A stretch of 64,000 nt of DNA from UBA5704 sp036380715. Lineage in GTDB: Bacteria; Acidobacteriota; Thermoanaerobaculia; Multivoradales; UBA5704. A program made the position numbers and the translations under genes. The notes beneath the pieces were generated by a model, which was given only the letters and a program-made list of their open reading frames with translations, did not search any database and had not been told where the DNA came from. Position 1 is the first letter of the stretch; each line of letters begins with the position of its first letter. Location of the stretch: NCBI GenBank assembly GCA_036380715.1, contig DASVEF010000278.1:1-64000 (forward strand). Reading direction: 5' to 3'. Below, one piece after another: positions 17,353-24,969 of this stretch.

Positions 17353-18189
17353 CTACAAAGTTCTGCGGAACCACCGCTGGGTCGCATTGAGCGCCTGGAT
17401 GAGCTGCGGCGTGGGACCGGCGAAGGGGTGCCGGGCCCCGAAAGTGTGGCTCGCGCCGGGGATCCGGAGGAGCTCCGCCTCCCCCGCGGCGCGCTCCGCC
17501 AGGCGGCGCCCCTCCTCCGCGGGCACGCTCTCGTCCTCCTCGCCATGGACGATCAGCCAGGGCGCCCGGCGGCGGGCGGCGGCGGCCAGGAGATCCAGCT
17601 CATCCCGATGGGACTCGACGTCCTCCAGCAGGCTCAGGCCGAGGGCGAGCTGCTGGCCCGTGCGGGCGTTGACCACGGGGAGCTCGCCGTCGCGCCGCCA
17701 GGCCTCTTTCTGCTCGGGCGTGTAGCGGTCGAAGGTGGCCACGGCGGCCCAGGTGACGAGGGAGCGGACCCGCTCATCCCGGGAGGCGGCCAGGAGGGCG
17801 TTGCCGCCGCCGCGGCTGTGCCCCAGGAGGCCCAGGCGGGCGCGGTCGACCCGCCCGGAGGCGATCGTCACCCCCGTCGCCTCCAGGACCGCCGACAGCT
17901 CGGCGACCTCCAGGCTGTGGGTGTCGGCGCGGAAGGCATCCGTGTCGCCGACCCGGTCCTCCCCCGGCCGCATGCCGGAGCCGGAGAGGTTGAAGCGCAC
18001 CGCGACGAAGCCGCGGTCCGCGAGCAGCTCCGCGAGGTAGGGGAAGAACCCCCACTCCATAAACCCCTTGAACCCGTGGCAGACGACCACCGCCGGCCGC
18101 TCGCCGGGATGCCGCTCCGGAAGGTCGATCAGCCCATGCAGCGTCGCTCCGGAAGGGGTGGCGAGGGCGAAAGGGGTCGTGACGCTCAT
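17353..18189 (-). CDS. Alpha/beta hydrolase (dienelactone-hydrolase-like)
   Basis: A 278-residue alpha/beta hydrolase. VVVCHGFKGFMEWGFFPYLA gives the oxyanion loop, LGLLGHSRGGGNALLAAS the G-x-S-x-G nucleophile elbow, WLIVHGEEDESVPAEEGR the Asp region and IPGASHTFG the catalytic His. An N-terminal strand pair (VTTPFALATPSGATLHGLID) is typical of peptidase-like or dienelactone-type hydrolases. The substrate is unknown. It is divergent from ygfZ, with a shared -10 region in a 30-nt gap. Confidence 0.85.
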   Translation of the reverse strand: MSVTTPFALATPSGATLHGLIDLPERHPGERPAVVVCHGFKGFMEWGFFPYLAELLADRGFVAVRFNLSGSGMRPGEDRVGDTDAFRADTHSLEVAELSAVLEATGVTIASGRVDRARLGLLGHSRGGGNALLAASRDERVRSLVTWAAVATFDRYTPEQKEAWRRDGELPVVNARTGQQLALGLSLLEDVESHRDELDLLAAAARRRAPWLIVHGEEDESVPAEEGRRLAERAAGEAELLRIPGASHTFGARHPFAGPTPQLIQALNATQRWFRRTL

Positions 18190-18203
18190 GCGGGGCCCAT
18201 GCG

Positions 18204-18211
18204 ATTATAGA
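18204..18211. promoter_or_regulatory. Overlapping divergent -10 boxes
   Basis: ATTATAGA: TATAAT on the reverse strand (18209-18204) for the hydrolase and TATAGA on the forward strand (18206-18211) for ygfZ. The forward ATG is 8 nt beyond its box. The 30-nt divergent gap has room for little else. Confidence 0.45.
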
Positions 18212-18219
18212 CTGGGGGC

Positions 18220-19198
<979 letters not shown>

Positions 19199-19209
<11 letters not shown>

Positions 19210-19582
19210 ACGACGAGCCGCAGCCGCAGGTGCCGCTCGCCTTGGGGTTGTTGAACTTGAACCCCGCGCCGGCCATGCCGAGGGCATAGTCGATGCTGGT
19301 GCCCTCGAGATAGCGCGCGCTCACCGCGTCGATGTAGATGGTGAGGCCGCTCTGCTCGTAGACCCAGTCGTTGTCCCGCTGCTCGTTCTCGAAGTCGAGG
19401 GCGTACTCGAATCCGCTGCAGCCGCCGCCGCGCACCGCGATGCGCAGCCCGTGCGAAGGGTCGATCCCCTCCTGCTCGCGGGTGATCTTGACCATCTCCA
19501 CCGCTTTCGGAGTCATGGTGACGGGCGTGTACGCCTCCGACTGCGGAGTCTCGTTCGGCTGGACCTGCTCGGTATGTTCCAT
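19199..19582 (-). CDS. erpA: A-type Fe-S cluster carrier (ErpA/IscA family)
   Basis: A 127-residue HesB/IscA-fold protein. The three cluster cysteines are visible: GGGCSGFEYALDFE and the C-terminal GTCGCGSSFTV. ISIDAVSA-type strand IYIDAVSARYLEGTSIDYAL precedes the last motif. An N-terminal extension of about 25 polar residues precedes the fold. It receives and delivers [2Fe-2S]/[4Fe-4S] clusters. It overlaps ygfZ tail-to-tail, so antisense pairing of the two mRNA ends is possible. Confidence 0.93.
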
Positions 19583-19667
19583 TGAGGACAGTCCTCCTTC
19601 TTCACTTCCTGAAACAGGACGGATGTGAGGCGAATTTCACTCCAGCGGTCAGGATATCATCCGGCCC

Positions 19668-20375
19668 GTGCTGCGGGCCATCCTCTTCGATTTCAACGGC
19701 GTCCTCGTGGATGACGAGCCGATCCACCTGGAGATGTTTCAGCGGGTGCTCGGAGACGAAGGGATCTCCCTGTCCAGCGAGGAATACTACCAGCGCTATC
19801 TGGGCCTCGACGATCGGAGCTGCTTCGCCGCGGTGCTGACCGAAACGGGAGGGCAGCCGACGGTGCCGCGGCTCATGCGGCTGATCGCCCGCAAGGCGGC
19901 CTATTACCAGGAGAGGATCCGCGAGCGCGGCTATCCCCTCTTCCCCGGCGCCGTCGAGCTGGTGCGCGAGGTCGCGGCGGCCGGACGGATGCTCGGGATC
20001 GTCAGCGGCGCGCTGCGCGAAGAGGTCGAAGGGGCGCTGCGCCAGACCGGCCTGCACACCCTCTTCAAGGTGGTGGTCACGGCCGAGGACGTCAGCGACG
20101 GCAAGCCGGATCCCGAAGGGTACCTCCGCGCCCTGGAGGCGCTGAACTCCGTCCCGCCCCTGCCCGAGCGCCTGATCCATCCGCACGAGGTCCTGGCCGT
20201 CGAGGACAGCCCGGCCGGCCTGGCCGCCGCCGCCGAGGTGGGCTTCGTCACCCTGGGTGTGGCCCACACCTACCCAGCCTCCCGGCTGCGCGAGGCCGAT
20301 GCCGTGGCGGAGAGACTCCAAGGGCTCACCCTGGAGCGCCTGGAGCGGCTCTTCGCCGAGACGAGCCGCCGCTGA
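19668..20375 (+). CDS. HAD hydrolase (beta-phosphoglucomutase/phosphatase-like)
   Basis: A 235-residue HAD protein. Motif I ILFDFNGVLVDDEPIHLEMF has Asp-x-Asn in place of the usual DxD; motif II LGIVSGA, motif III K in DGKPDPEGYLRALEAL and motif IV VLAVEDSPAGLAAAAEVG follow. DFNGVLVDDEPIH is typical of the beta-phosphoglucomutase-like branch. The Asn at the +2 acid position questions phosphatase catalysis. It starts with GTG 7 nt after TATCAT, suggesting a leaderless mRNA, and its stop overlaps the next gene by one base. Confidence 0.85.
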   Translation: MLRAILFDFNGVLVDDEPIHLEMFQRVLGDEGISLSSEEYYQRYLGLDDRSCFAAVLTETGGQPTVPRLMRLIARKAAYYQERIRERGYPLFPGAVELVREVAAAGRMLGIVSGALREEVEGALRQTGLHTLFKVVVTAEDVSDGKPDPEGYLRALEALNSVPPLPERLIHPHEVLAVEDSPAGLAAAAEVGFVTLGVAHTYPASRLREADAVAERLQGLTLERLERLFAETSRR

Positions 20376-20956
20376 TGGACGCCCTGATGGACGCCGAGAT
20401 CCGGCGGCGGGTCGAGCAGTACGTCAAACCACTCTACGCCGGGCTCGACGGCGTCCAGACCTTCGACCGGATCGACCGCCTGCGCACGCACCTCGCCGCG
20501 ATCCGCTCGGACGATCCCTCCGGCACCGCCGTCGACGAAAGCTTTCTGGAATTGCTGCTCCTGCTGCATGGAGCGGCCGACCGGCTCGGCTCGCTGGCCC
20601 CGGGGGGGAGGCTCGACCTCTTCCTGCGCGGCCTGGGGCTGTCCGAGGATCTGGTCCGGAAGGTGCGGACGGCGCTCGGCCGTTTCCGGGACGACCCCCG
20701 CCGGCCCGAGGAGGAGCTGCTGCACGACGCCCTGCTGCTGGAGTCCGCGGGAGTGGTGGCCGCGGCCGAGCGGCTGATGGCGGCGGGCAAGAAGCGGACG
20801 CCGATCGGACGTGTGCTGGCGCAGCTCGACCCCGGTCCGCCCGCGGAGCGGTATCGTACCCGGCACGGCGCCGCCCTGGGCGCCGCGCGCCGCCGGGACG
20901 CGGAAGCTTGGATCGAGGACCTCCGCCGCCGGGCGGCGGAAGACGGGCTCAGTTGA
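20375..20956 (+). CDS. Uncharacterised helical protein, possibly degenerate HD domain
   Basis: A 193-residue mostly helical protein. EEELLHDALLLESAGVVAAA followed later by ALGAARRRDAEAWIEDLRRR resembles the second half of small HD-domain phosphohydrolases, where 'HDAD.LDA.G' is followed by a helical end, but the first metal-binding HD pair is not visible. The assignment is therefore weak. The ATG overlaps the stop of the HAD gene, so they are translationally coupled. It overlaps the convergent DUF2203 gene by 8 nt. Confidence 0.5.
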   Translation: MDALMDAEIRRRVEQYVKPLYAGLDGVQTFDRIDRLRTHLAAIRSDDPSGTAVDESFLELLLLLHGAADRLGSLAPGGRLDLFLRGLGLSEDLVRKVRTALGRFRDDPRRPEEELLHDALLLESAGVVAAAERLMAAGKKRTPIGRVLAQLDPGPPAERYRTRHGAALGAARRRDAEAWIEDLRRRAAEDGLS

Positions 20957-21308
20957 TCGGCAGCCGGTCGGAGAACCCTTCTTCGTAACTGTGGAAGAAG
21001 GACAGCGCCTGCTCCGGGAAGCGCCAACAGAAATAGCCGTCGCCGCTGTCCCAGTCGACCAGCCAGAGCCCCTTGACCTCGCATCCGACCGAGATGATTT
21101 CCTGCGCCCAAAGATGGACGATCTTCTCGCGCGCCTCCTCCAGCTCCTCCCGACGCGACTCGAGCTCCTCGACGCTCGCCACCGTATTGACCAGAGCTTC
21201 GATCTGGCGCACGGCGGCGGCCGTCAGGTCGCGCACGATCGGAAACGTAGAGATCGCCTCGTCATACGAGAAGATTCGTTTTCCCATTCTCTGCTGCTGT
21301 TGAGGCAT
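20949..21308 (-). CDS. DUF2203 family protein
   Basis: A 119-residue protein. FSYDEAISTFPIVRDLTAAA, a long helix with ELESRREELEEAREKIVHLW, then GLWLVDWDSGDGYFCWRFPE and FFHSYEEGFSDRLPI, match DUF2203, whose typical 'GLVDFP ... LCWR.GE ... WH..E.GF.GR' ending is easily seen. Function unknown. The ATG at 21308 lies 9 nt after TATAAT with a TG extension, so the transcript has almost no leader; an in-frame ATG 7 codons downstream is an alternative. Confidence 0.85.
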   Translation of the reverse strand: MPQQQQRMGKRIFSYDEAISTFPIVRDLTAAAVRQIEALVNTVASVEELESRREELEEAREKIVHLWAQEIISVGCEVKGLWLVDWDSGDGYFCWRFPEQALSFFHSYEEGFSDRLPIN

Positions 21309-21317
21309 AGGAAGCAG

Positions 21318-21323
21318 ATTATA
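21318..21323 (-). promoter_or_regulatory. Extended -10 promoter of the DUF2203 gene
   Basis: Reverse-strand TGGTATAAT, a TGn-TATAAT extended -10 with no clear -35. Predicted start is within about 3 nt of the ATG. Confidence 0.5.
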
Positions 21324-21400
21324 CCAATAAGCGGCTTCTTCCCGAAATCCTTGAGCGGCCCTTGGCGGCAAAGACGAGGTGCGGTAGATTCTCCACCAGA

Positions 21401-21976
21401 GTGAGCATCGAAAACCGGATTACGGAGCGGGGGCGCGGCCACGTCGAAGCGATCGCCGGAGGCATGTTCTCCGGCAAGAGCGAAGAGCTGGTCCGCCGGT
21501 TGCGGCGGGCCGCCATCGCGCGGCAGCTCGTCCAGGTATTCAAGCCGGCCTCCGACAACCGGCACGGACCCGAGCGGCTGGTCACCCGCGACAACCGCCA
21601 GCTCGAAGCGGTCACGGTGACCTGCAGCTGCGAGCTGAGACGCAAGCTCGCGCCGGGCGTCCAGGTGGTGGGGATCGACGAGGCGCAGTTCTTCGACGCC
21701 GGCCTGGTCCAGCTCGTCAGCGAGCTGGCCGACACCGGCGTGCGGGTGATCGTCGCCGGCCTCGACCTCGACTACCTGCGCCAGCCCTTCGGTCCGATGC
21801 CGCAGATCCTCGCCATGGCCGAGTACGTGGACAAGATGCACGCCGTCTGCGTCCGCTGCGGCGACCCCGCCCAGTACAGCCAGCGCATCGCCGGCGGCAC
21901 CGAGCAGCTCCAGGTGGGGGACGGAGAGTCCTACGAGGCCCGCTGCCGCCGGTGCTACGAGCCGTACGGGACGTAA
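21401..21976 (+). CDS. tdk: Thymidine kinase (type II)
   Basis: About 191 residues. P-loop GGMFSGKSEELVRRLRRA, Walker B GIDEAQFFD, lasso-region GLDLDYLRQPFGPM and zinc-binding cysteines (VCVRCGDPAQYSQR ... CRRCYEPYG). It phosphorylates thymidine in salvage. GTG at 21401 is chosen because the family begins near 'IEVI.G.MFSGK' and TTGGCG-17-TAGATT (21362-21390) would start transcription only a few bases upstream; no Shine-Dalgarno is visible. It is divergent from the DUF2203 gene. Confidence 0.92.
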   Translation: MSIENRITERGRGHVEAIAGGMFSGKSEELVRRLRRAAIARQLVQVFKPASDNRHGPERLVTRDNRQLEAVTVTCSCELRRKLAPGVQVVGIDEAQFFDAGLVQLVSELADTGVRVIVAGLDLDYLRQPFGPMPQILAMAEYVDKMHAVCVRCGDPAQYSQRIAGGTEQLQVGDGESYEARCRRCYEPYGT

Positions 21977-21984
21977 GCCCAGAA

Positions 21985-22035
21985 CCCCCTCCCCGACCCT
22001 CTCCCGCTATGCGGGGGAGGGGTCAGGGGAGGGGG
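21985..22035. repeat. GC-rich intergenic palindrome, copy 4
   Basis: CCCCCTCCCCGACCCTCTCC, hairpin CGCTATGCG, then the inverse half. It runs into the 3' end of the thioesterase gene and encodes its last residues (APSPDPSPA). Confidence 0.75.
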
Positions 22036-22432
22036 CCAGCGTCCGCGGCTGGCCGTTCTTGTCGACGTGGACGTAGACCACCTCGGCCTCGGTGACTTTG
22101 ACCCGTCCGGAGGTGATGCCGTGGGGGCCGCGCTCGGCCTCGACCGTGACCTTGACGGTGATGGAGGTCCGGCCCAGGCGCAGGGTCTCCGTGTAGAAGC
22201 TCACCAGGTCGCCCACGAAGACCGGGGCGTGGAACACGACCTCGCGCATGGCCACGGTCACCAGCCGGCCGCGCACGTGCCGGTGGGCTTCCACCGCGCC
22301 CGCCTGGTCGATGTAGGAAAGGATGATGCCGCCGAAGATGGTGCCCAGGGCGTTCGTGTCCTTGGGCATCATGGCGACGCGGATCGCCGGTTGCACCGGT
22401 CCGCTACCGCCGTCAGGGTTGATCTCGTCCAT
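22007..22432 (-). CDS. Acyl-CoA thioesterase (hot-dog fold, YciA-like)
   Basis: A 141-residue hot-dog thioesterase. MMPKDTNALGTIFGGIILSY carries the catalytic-loop region, followed by the long helix IDQAGAVEAHRHVRG, and VVFHAPVFVGDLVSFYTETL and VTVEAERGPHG complete the sheet. It hydrolyses acyl-CoAs. The ATG at 22432 has GAGAGGACG upstream. The C-terminal nine residues derive from the dispersed palindromic repeat. Confidence 0.88.
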   Translation of the reverse strand: MDEINPDGGSGPVQPAIRVAMMPKDTNALGTIFGGIILSYIDQAGAVEAHRHVRGRLVTVAMREVVFHAPVFVGDLVSFYTETLRLGRTSITVKVTVEAERGPHGITSGRVKVTEAEVVYVHVDKNGQPRTLAPSPDPSPA

Positions 22433-22515
22433 GCGTCCTCTCGGTCCTTTCAGGAAATGTCCTGCCGTCCCCCTCATGCTATCCTAGGCAACTCCGACGC
22501 GGCCCCGCCCAAACG

Positions 22516-23130
22516 ATGCCGGAACCGGAAACGATCTCAGCGCAGTCGAGCCCCAGCAACCCTGCGGGCTCCTCGAGCGACGCCATGCTGCTGCGGCAGG
22601 TGGCGGAGCGGCAGCCGGAAGCTCTCGCCGGCCTGTACGACCGCCACGCTTCCGTCCTGCTCGCCCTCGCCCGGCGTATCCTGGGCGCCTCGGGGGATGC
22701 GGAGGACATCCTCCAGGAGGTCTTCCTCCATGTCTGGAACAACGCCTCGCGCTACGACGCCTCACGCTCGTCGGTCTCGACCTGGCTGGTGCTGATCACC
22801 CGCAGCCGCGCCATCGACCGGCTGCGCCACCGCGGTGTGGTCGATCGGGCTCACGAGTCGGCCCATCAGGATTCCGGAGGCGGGCATGCATCCCCCGAAG
22901 CTCCCGAATCCGTACTGTTCAGAGAGAGGCGTGAACGAGTGAAGCGCGAGATGGAGAACCTCCCGCCCGAACAGAGACAGGTCCTGGAGATGGCGTTCTA
23001 CGACGGGCTCACCCAGAGCGAGATCGCCGCCCGGGCCGACCTCCCCCTCGGGACGGTCAAGACGCGGATCCTGTTGGCCATGAAAAAACTGCGCAGCGCC
23101 CTGCGCGCCGAGATCAGGCAACTGCTTTGA
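22516..23130 (+). CDS. ECF-type RNA polymerase sigma factor
   Basis: A 204-residue sigma-70 family factor. Region 2 is ALAGLYDRHASVLLALARRI ... DAEDILQEVFLHVWNNASRY and SVSTWLVLITRSRAIDRLRH; region 4 is LPPEQRQVLEMAFYDGLTQS ... LPLGTVKTRILLAMKKLRSA. It resembles the SigK/RpoE19 type that pairs with RskA anti-sigma factors, and such a gene follows, its TTG start overlapping this stop. The partner identity strongly suggests membrane-signalled regulation. Confidence 0.92.
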   Translation: MPEPETISAQSSPSNPAGSSSDAMLLRQVAERQPEALAGLYDRHASVLLALARRILGASGDAEDILQEVFLHVWNNASRYDASRSSVSTWLVLITRSRAIDRLRHRGVVDRAHESAHQDSGGGHASPEAPESVLFRERRERVKREMENLPPEQRQVLEMAFYDGLTQSEIAARADLPLGTVKTRILLAMKKLRSALRAEIRQLL

Positions 23131-24104
23131 GCCAGGAAACGCACCAGGAAGACCCGACCATCCTCGCGGCCGTCGACTCGCTGGAGCCGGGCCGGAGCCC
23201 CTTCGAGCCGCTGCCGCCGGGGACGCGCGACGAGACCGCCGAGACGCTGGCGCGCCTCTACAACGAGGTGCTGGGCCTGATCCCCTACGAGCTCGATCCG
23301 GCCGCGCCGCGTCCCGAGGTCAAGCAGAGGCTGATGACGGCGATCGCCGGGGAGGAGACGCAGGAGGTGGCCGAGCTGCGGGCCGCGCCCATCGCCCCGC
23401 CCGCCTCCATTCCAGCTCCCGCAGCCGCCCCTGCGCCGGCTCCCGCGCCTGTCCAGCCTTCGCGGGAGATGAGGACCACAGGATCTCCTCAGGAGGTGCG
23501 AGTCCCGTCGCGGAGGCCCATGGCGGCGGTCGCGTCCCGCCGCGCCTCCCGCTGGCCGCTGGCGCTCGCCGCCTCGCTGGCCCTGGCGTTCGCCGGGCTC
23601 TCCGGCTGGCTCTATCTGGAACAGGCCCGGCAGAGGGAGAAGATCGCGCAGCTCCGAAACGAGATCCAAGAGACCGGGCAGGCTGCGGCCGAAATGGGGC
23701 GGATGCGTGACGAGCTCGCGGAAATGCGGGACAAGCTCACCTTGGTGACCTCCCCGGCCGTCCTCGTCAGTCCGATGCGTCCCATGGGGGAGCCGCCGAT
23801 CCAGCCCGGAGCGCGCGGCACCCTCTTCGTGGCCGCCGACCACCAGCACTGGTATCTACGCCTCGAAGGGCTCCAGCCCGCGGGAGAGGGCAAGGCCTAC
23901 CATCTCTGGTGGGTCGCCGACCAGGGCATCCTCAGCGGCGGGACTTTCACCGCCCGGCCCGGAGAGCGCATCGAGCTCAGCTCCGCCACCATGCCGGCCA
24001 CCACTCGCGCCGCCATGGTCACCCTGGAGGACGAGGGCAGCTCTCCCAACGCCCCCACCGGCCCCGAGGTGATGCGGTCCGGGGACGTGTACGAGGTGCT
24101 GTAG
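23127..24104 (+). CDS. RskA-type anti-sigma factor
   Basis: A 325-residue membrane anti-sigma. The N-terminal about 100 residues (TAETLARLYNEVLGLIPYEL) would bind sigma; an Ala/Pro linker leads to one transmembrane helix (WPLALAASLALAFAGLSGWL), a short coiled coil (IAQLRNEIQETGQAAAEMGR) and a periplasmic RskA domain (HWYLRLEGLQPAGEGKAYHL, GTFTARPGERIELSSATMPA). The start is a TTG overlapping the sigma stop by 4 nt, so production is coupled. The N-terminus lacks the H-x3-C-x2-C zinc motif. Confidence 0.87.
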   Translation: MSQETHQEDPTILAAVDSLEPGRSPFEPLPPGTRDETAETLARLYNEVLGLIPYELDPAAPRPEVKQRLMTAIAGEETQEVAELRAAPIAPPASIPAPAAAPAPAPAPVQPSREMRTTGSPQEVRVPSRRPMAAVASRRASRWPLALAASLALAFAGLSGWLYLEQARQREKIAQLRNEIQETGQAAAEMGRMRDELAEMRDKLTLVTSPAVLVSPMRPMGEPPIQPGARGTLFVAADHQHWYLRLEGLQPAGEGKAYHLWWVADQGILSGGTFTARPGERIELSSATMPATTRAAMVTLEDEGSSPNAPTGPEVMRSGDVYEVL

Positions 24105-24113
24105 GCCCCCCTC

Positions 24114-24142
24114 TTGCGAGAGTTCCCGGTAGGCGATATGAT
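24114..24142 (+). promoter_or_regulatory. Leaderless promoter
   Basis: TTGCGA (24114-24119), 17-nt spacer, TATGAT (24137-24142), then six bases and ATG at 24149. Predicted +1 is the A of the ATG. Confidence 0.6.
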
Positions 24143-24148
24143 TTCGCC

Positions 24149-24343
24149 ATGTCGCGCAACGCGGTCGTCAAGCATGTCGTCCCTCCAGCTACGGCGGCGG
24201 AGCTCGTGGAAGGGCTCCACATCACTGAGGAAGACAGGAAAGTCGTCGAGAAGGTGCTCCACCGTTTAGGCTATCTCCCCAAGGGAGAAAGACTTTCCTT
24301 CGCCATCCCGGTAGAGCGCTCTTCCGGGCAACAGGCTCCTTGA
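24149..24343 (+). CDS. Small protein of unknown function (antitoxin-sized)
   Basis: A 64-residue protein: NAVVKHVVPPATAAELVEGL then HITEEDRKVVEKVLHRLGYL, a helical pattern with a short basic/Pro end. Small proteins with a 'VVPPAT..EL ... I..ED...V...L..LGY' layout are reminiscent of antitoxin-like genes, but I do not recognise the family with certainty. It has a well-formed promoter 6 nt before the ATG and no Shine-Dalgarno. It is followed 10 nt later by another unknown gene, so together they have the layout of a toxin-antitoxin pair. Confidence 0.5.
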   Translation: MSRNAVVKHVVPPATAAELVEGLHITEEDRKVVEKVLHRLGYLPKGERLSFAIPVERSSGQQAP

Positions 24344-24353
24344 CACGGTCTCT

Positions 24354-24725
24354 ATGGCCCGGCTCAGGTCCCGCGCTTTCGAGTTGGGGCTTGCTTATGC
24401 GATTTCGCGCGAGCACTCCCACAGATTCATTGTCTTCGAGACTCGCGAGCACCGCCTCCAGGCAAGCCTCAGCGACCTCAACGGCTACGATCCGCAGATT
24501 CACGATGGCACTGCTACAGGTGTCCTGGGACTCCTGGATTGCTTTGGAACCTTGGGAAATCCCCCCAACCTGAAAATCCTCGAGCGGCTCACCGCAAAGC
24601 TGACCCGCGCGGTCTTGGAACTCCAAGGAGAGCATGGTCTCAGCCATCCTTTCTATCCGTTCATCTATCGCCAAACTGTTCTGACCGCCATCTCTCAGGC
24701 GAAACGCGAGAGGCTGATCGACTGA
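24354..24725 (+). CDS. Unknown protein paired with the preceding small gene
   Basis: A 123-residue protein: ELGLAYAISREHSHRFIVFE, HRLQASLSDLNGYDPQIHDG, GLLDCFGTLGNPPNLKILER, LQGEHGLSHPFYPFIYRQTV. No family is recognised and no nuclease motif is obvious. GC content is lower than in the neighbours, which fits an acquired gene. The ATG follows the 64-residue gene by 10 nt. The next about 245 nt, up to the debranching-enzyme gene, show no coding sequence I can support. Confidence 0.45.
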   Translation: MARLRSRAFELGLAYAISREHSHRFIVFETREHRLQASLSDLNGYDPQIHDGTATGVLGLLDCFGTLGNPPNLKILERLTAKLTRAVLELQGEHGLSHPFYPFIYRQTVLTAISQAKRERLID

Positions 24726-24969
24726 GCGCCCTCCCGGCACACCGTGTGCATTTTGAACCCGGGGATGCCGACGAAGATGAAAGCTCCCCAGCTTCTTGCG
24801 TTTGGGAGCCCTCGAGGCGGTCTTCGAGTAACCATCCGGCGATTGGCCGCTGACCGCTACGGAGGGATCGGAGCGGCGCCTCCGGAGGACGAGGGAGGAG
24901 GATGGCGGATCCCCGGCCAGTCGGCTACCGTGTTGCGGCCCGTCGAGCTACCCTTTGAGGAGAAGAGAG

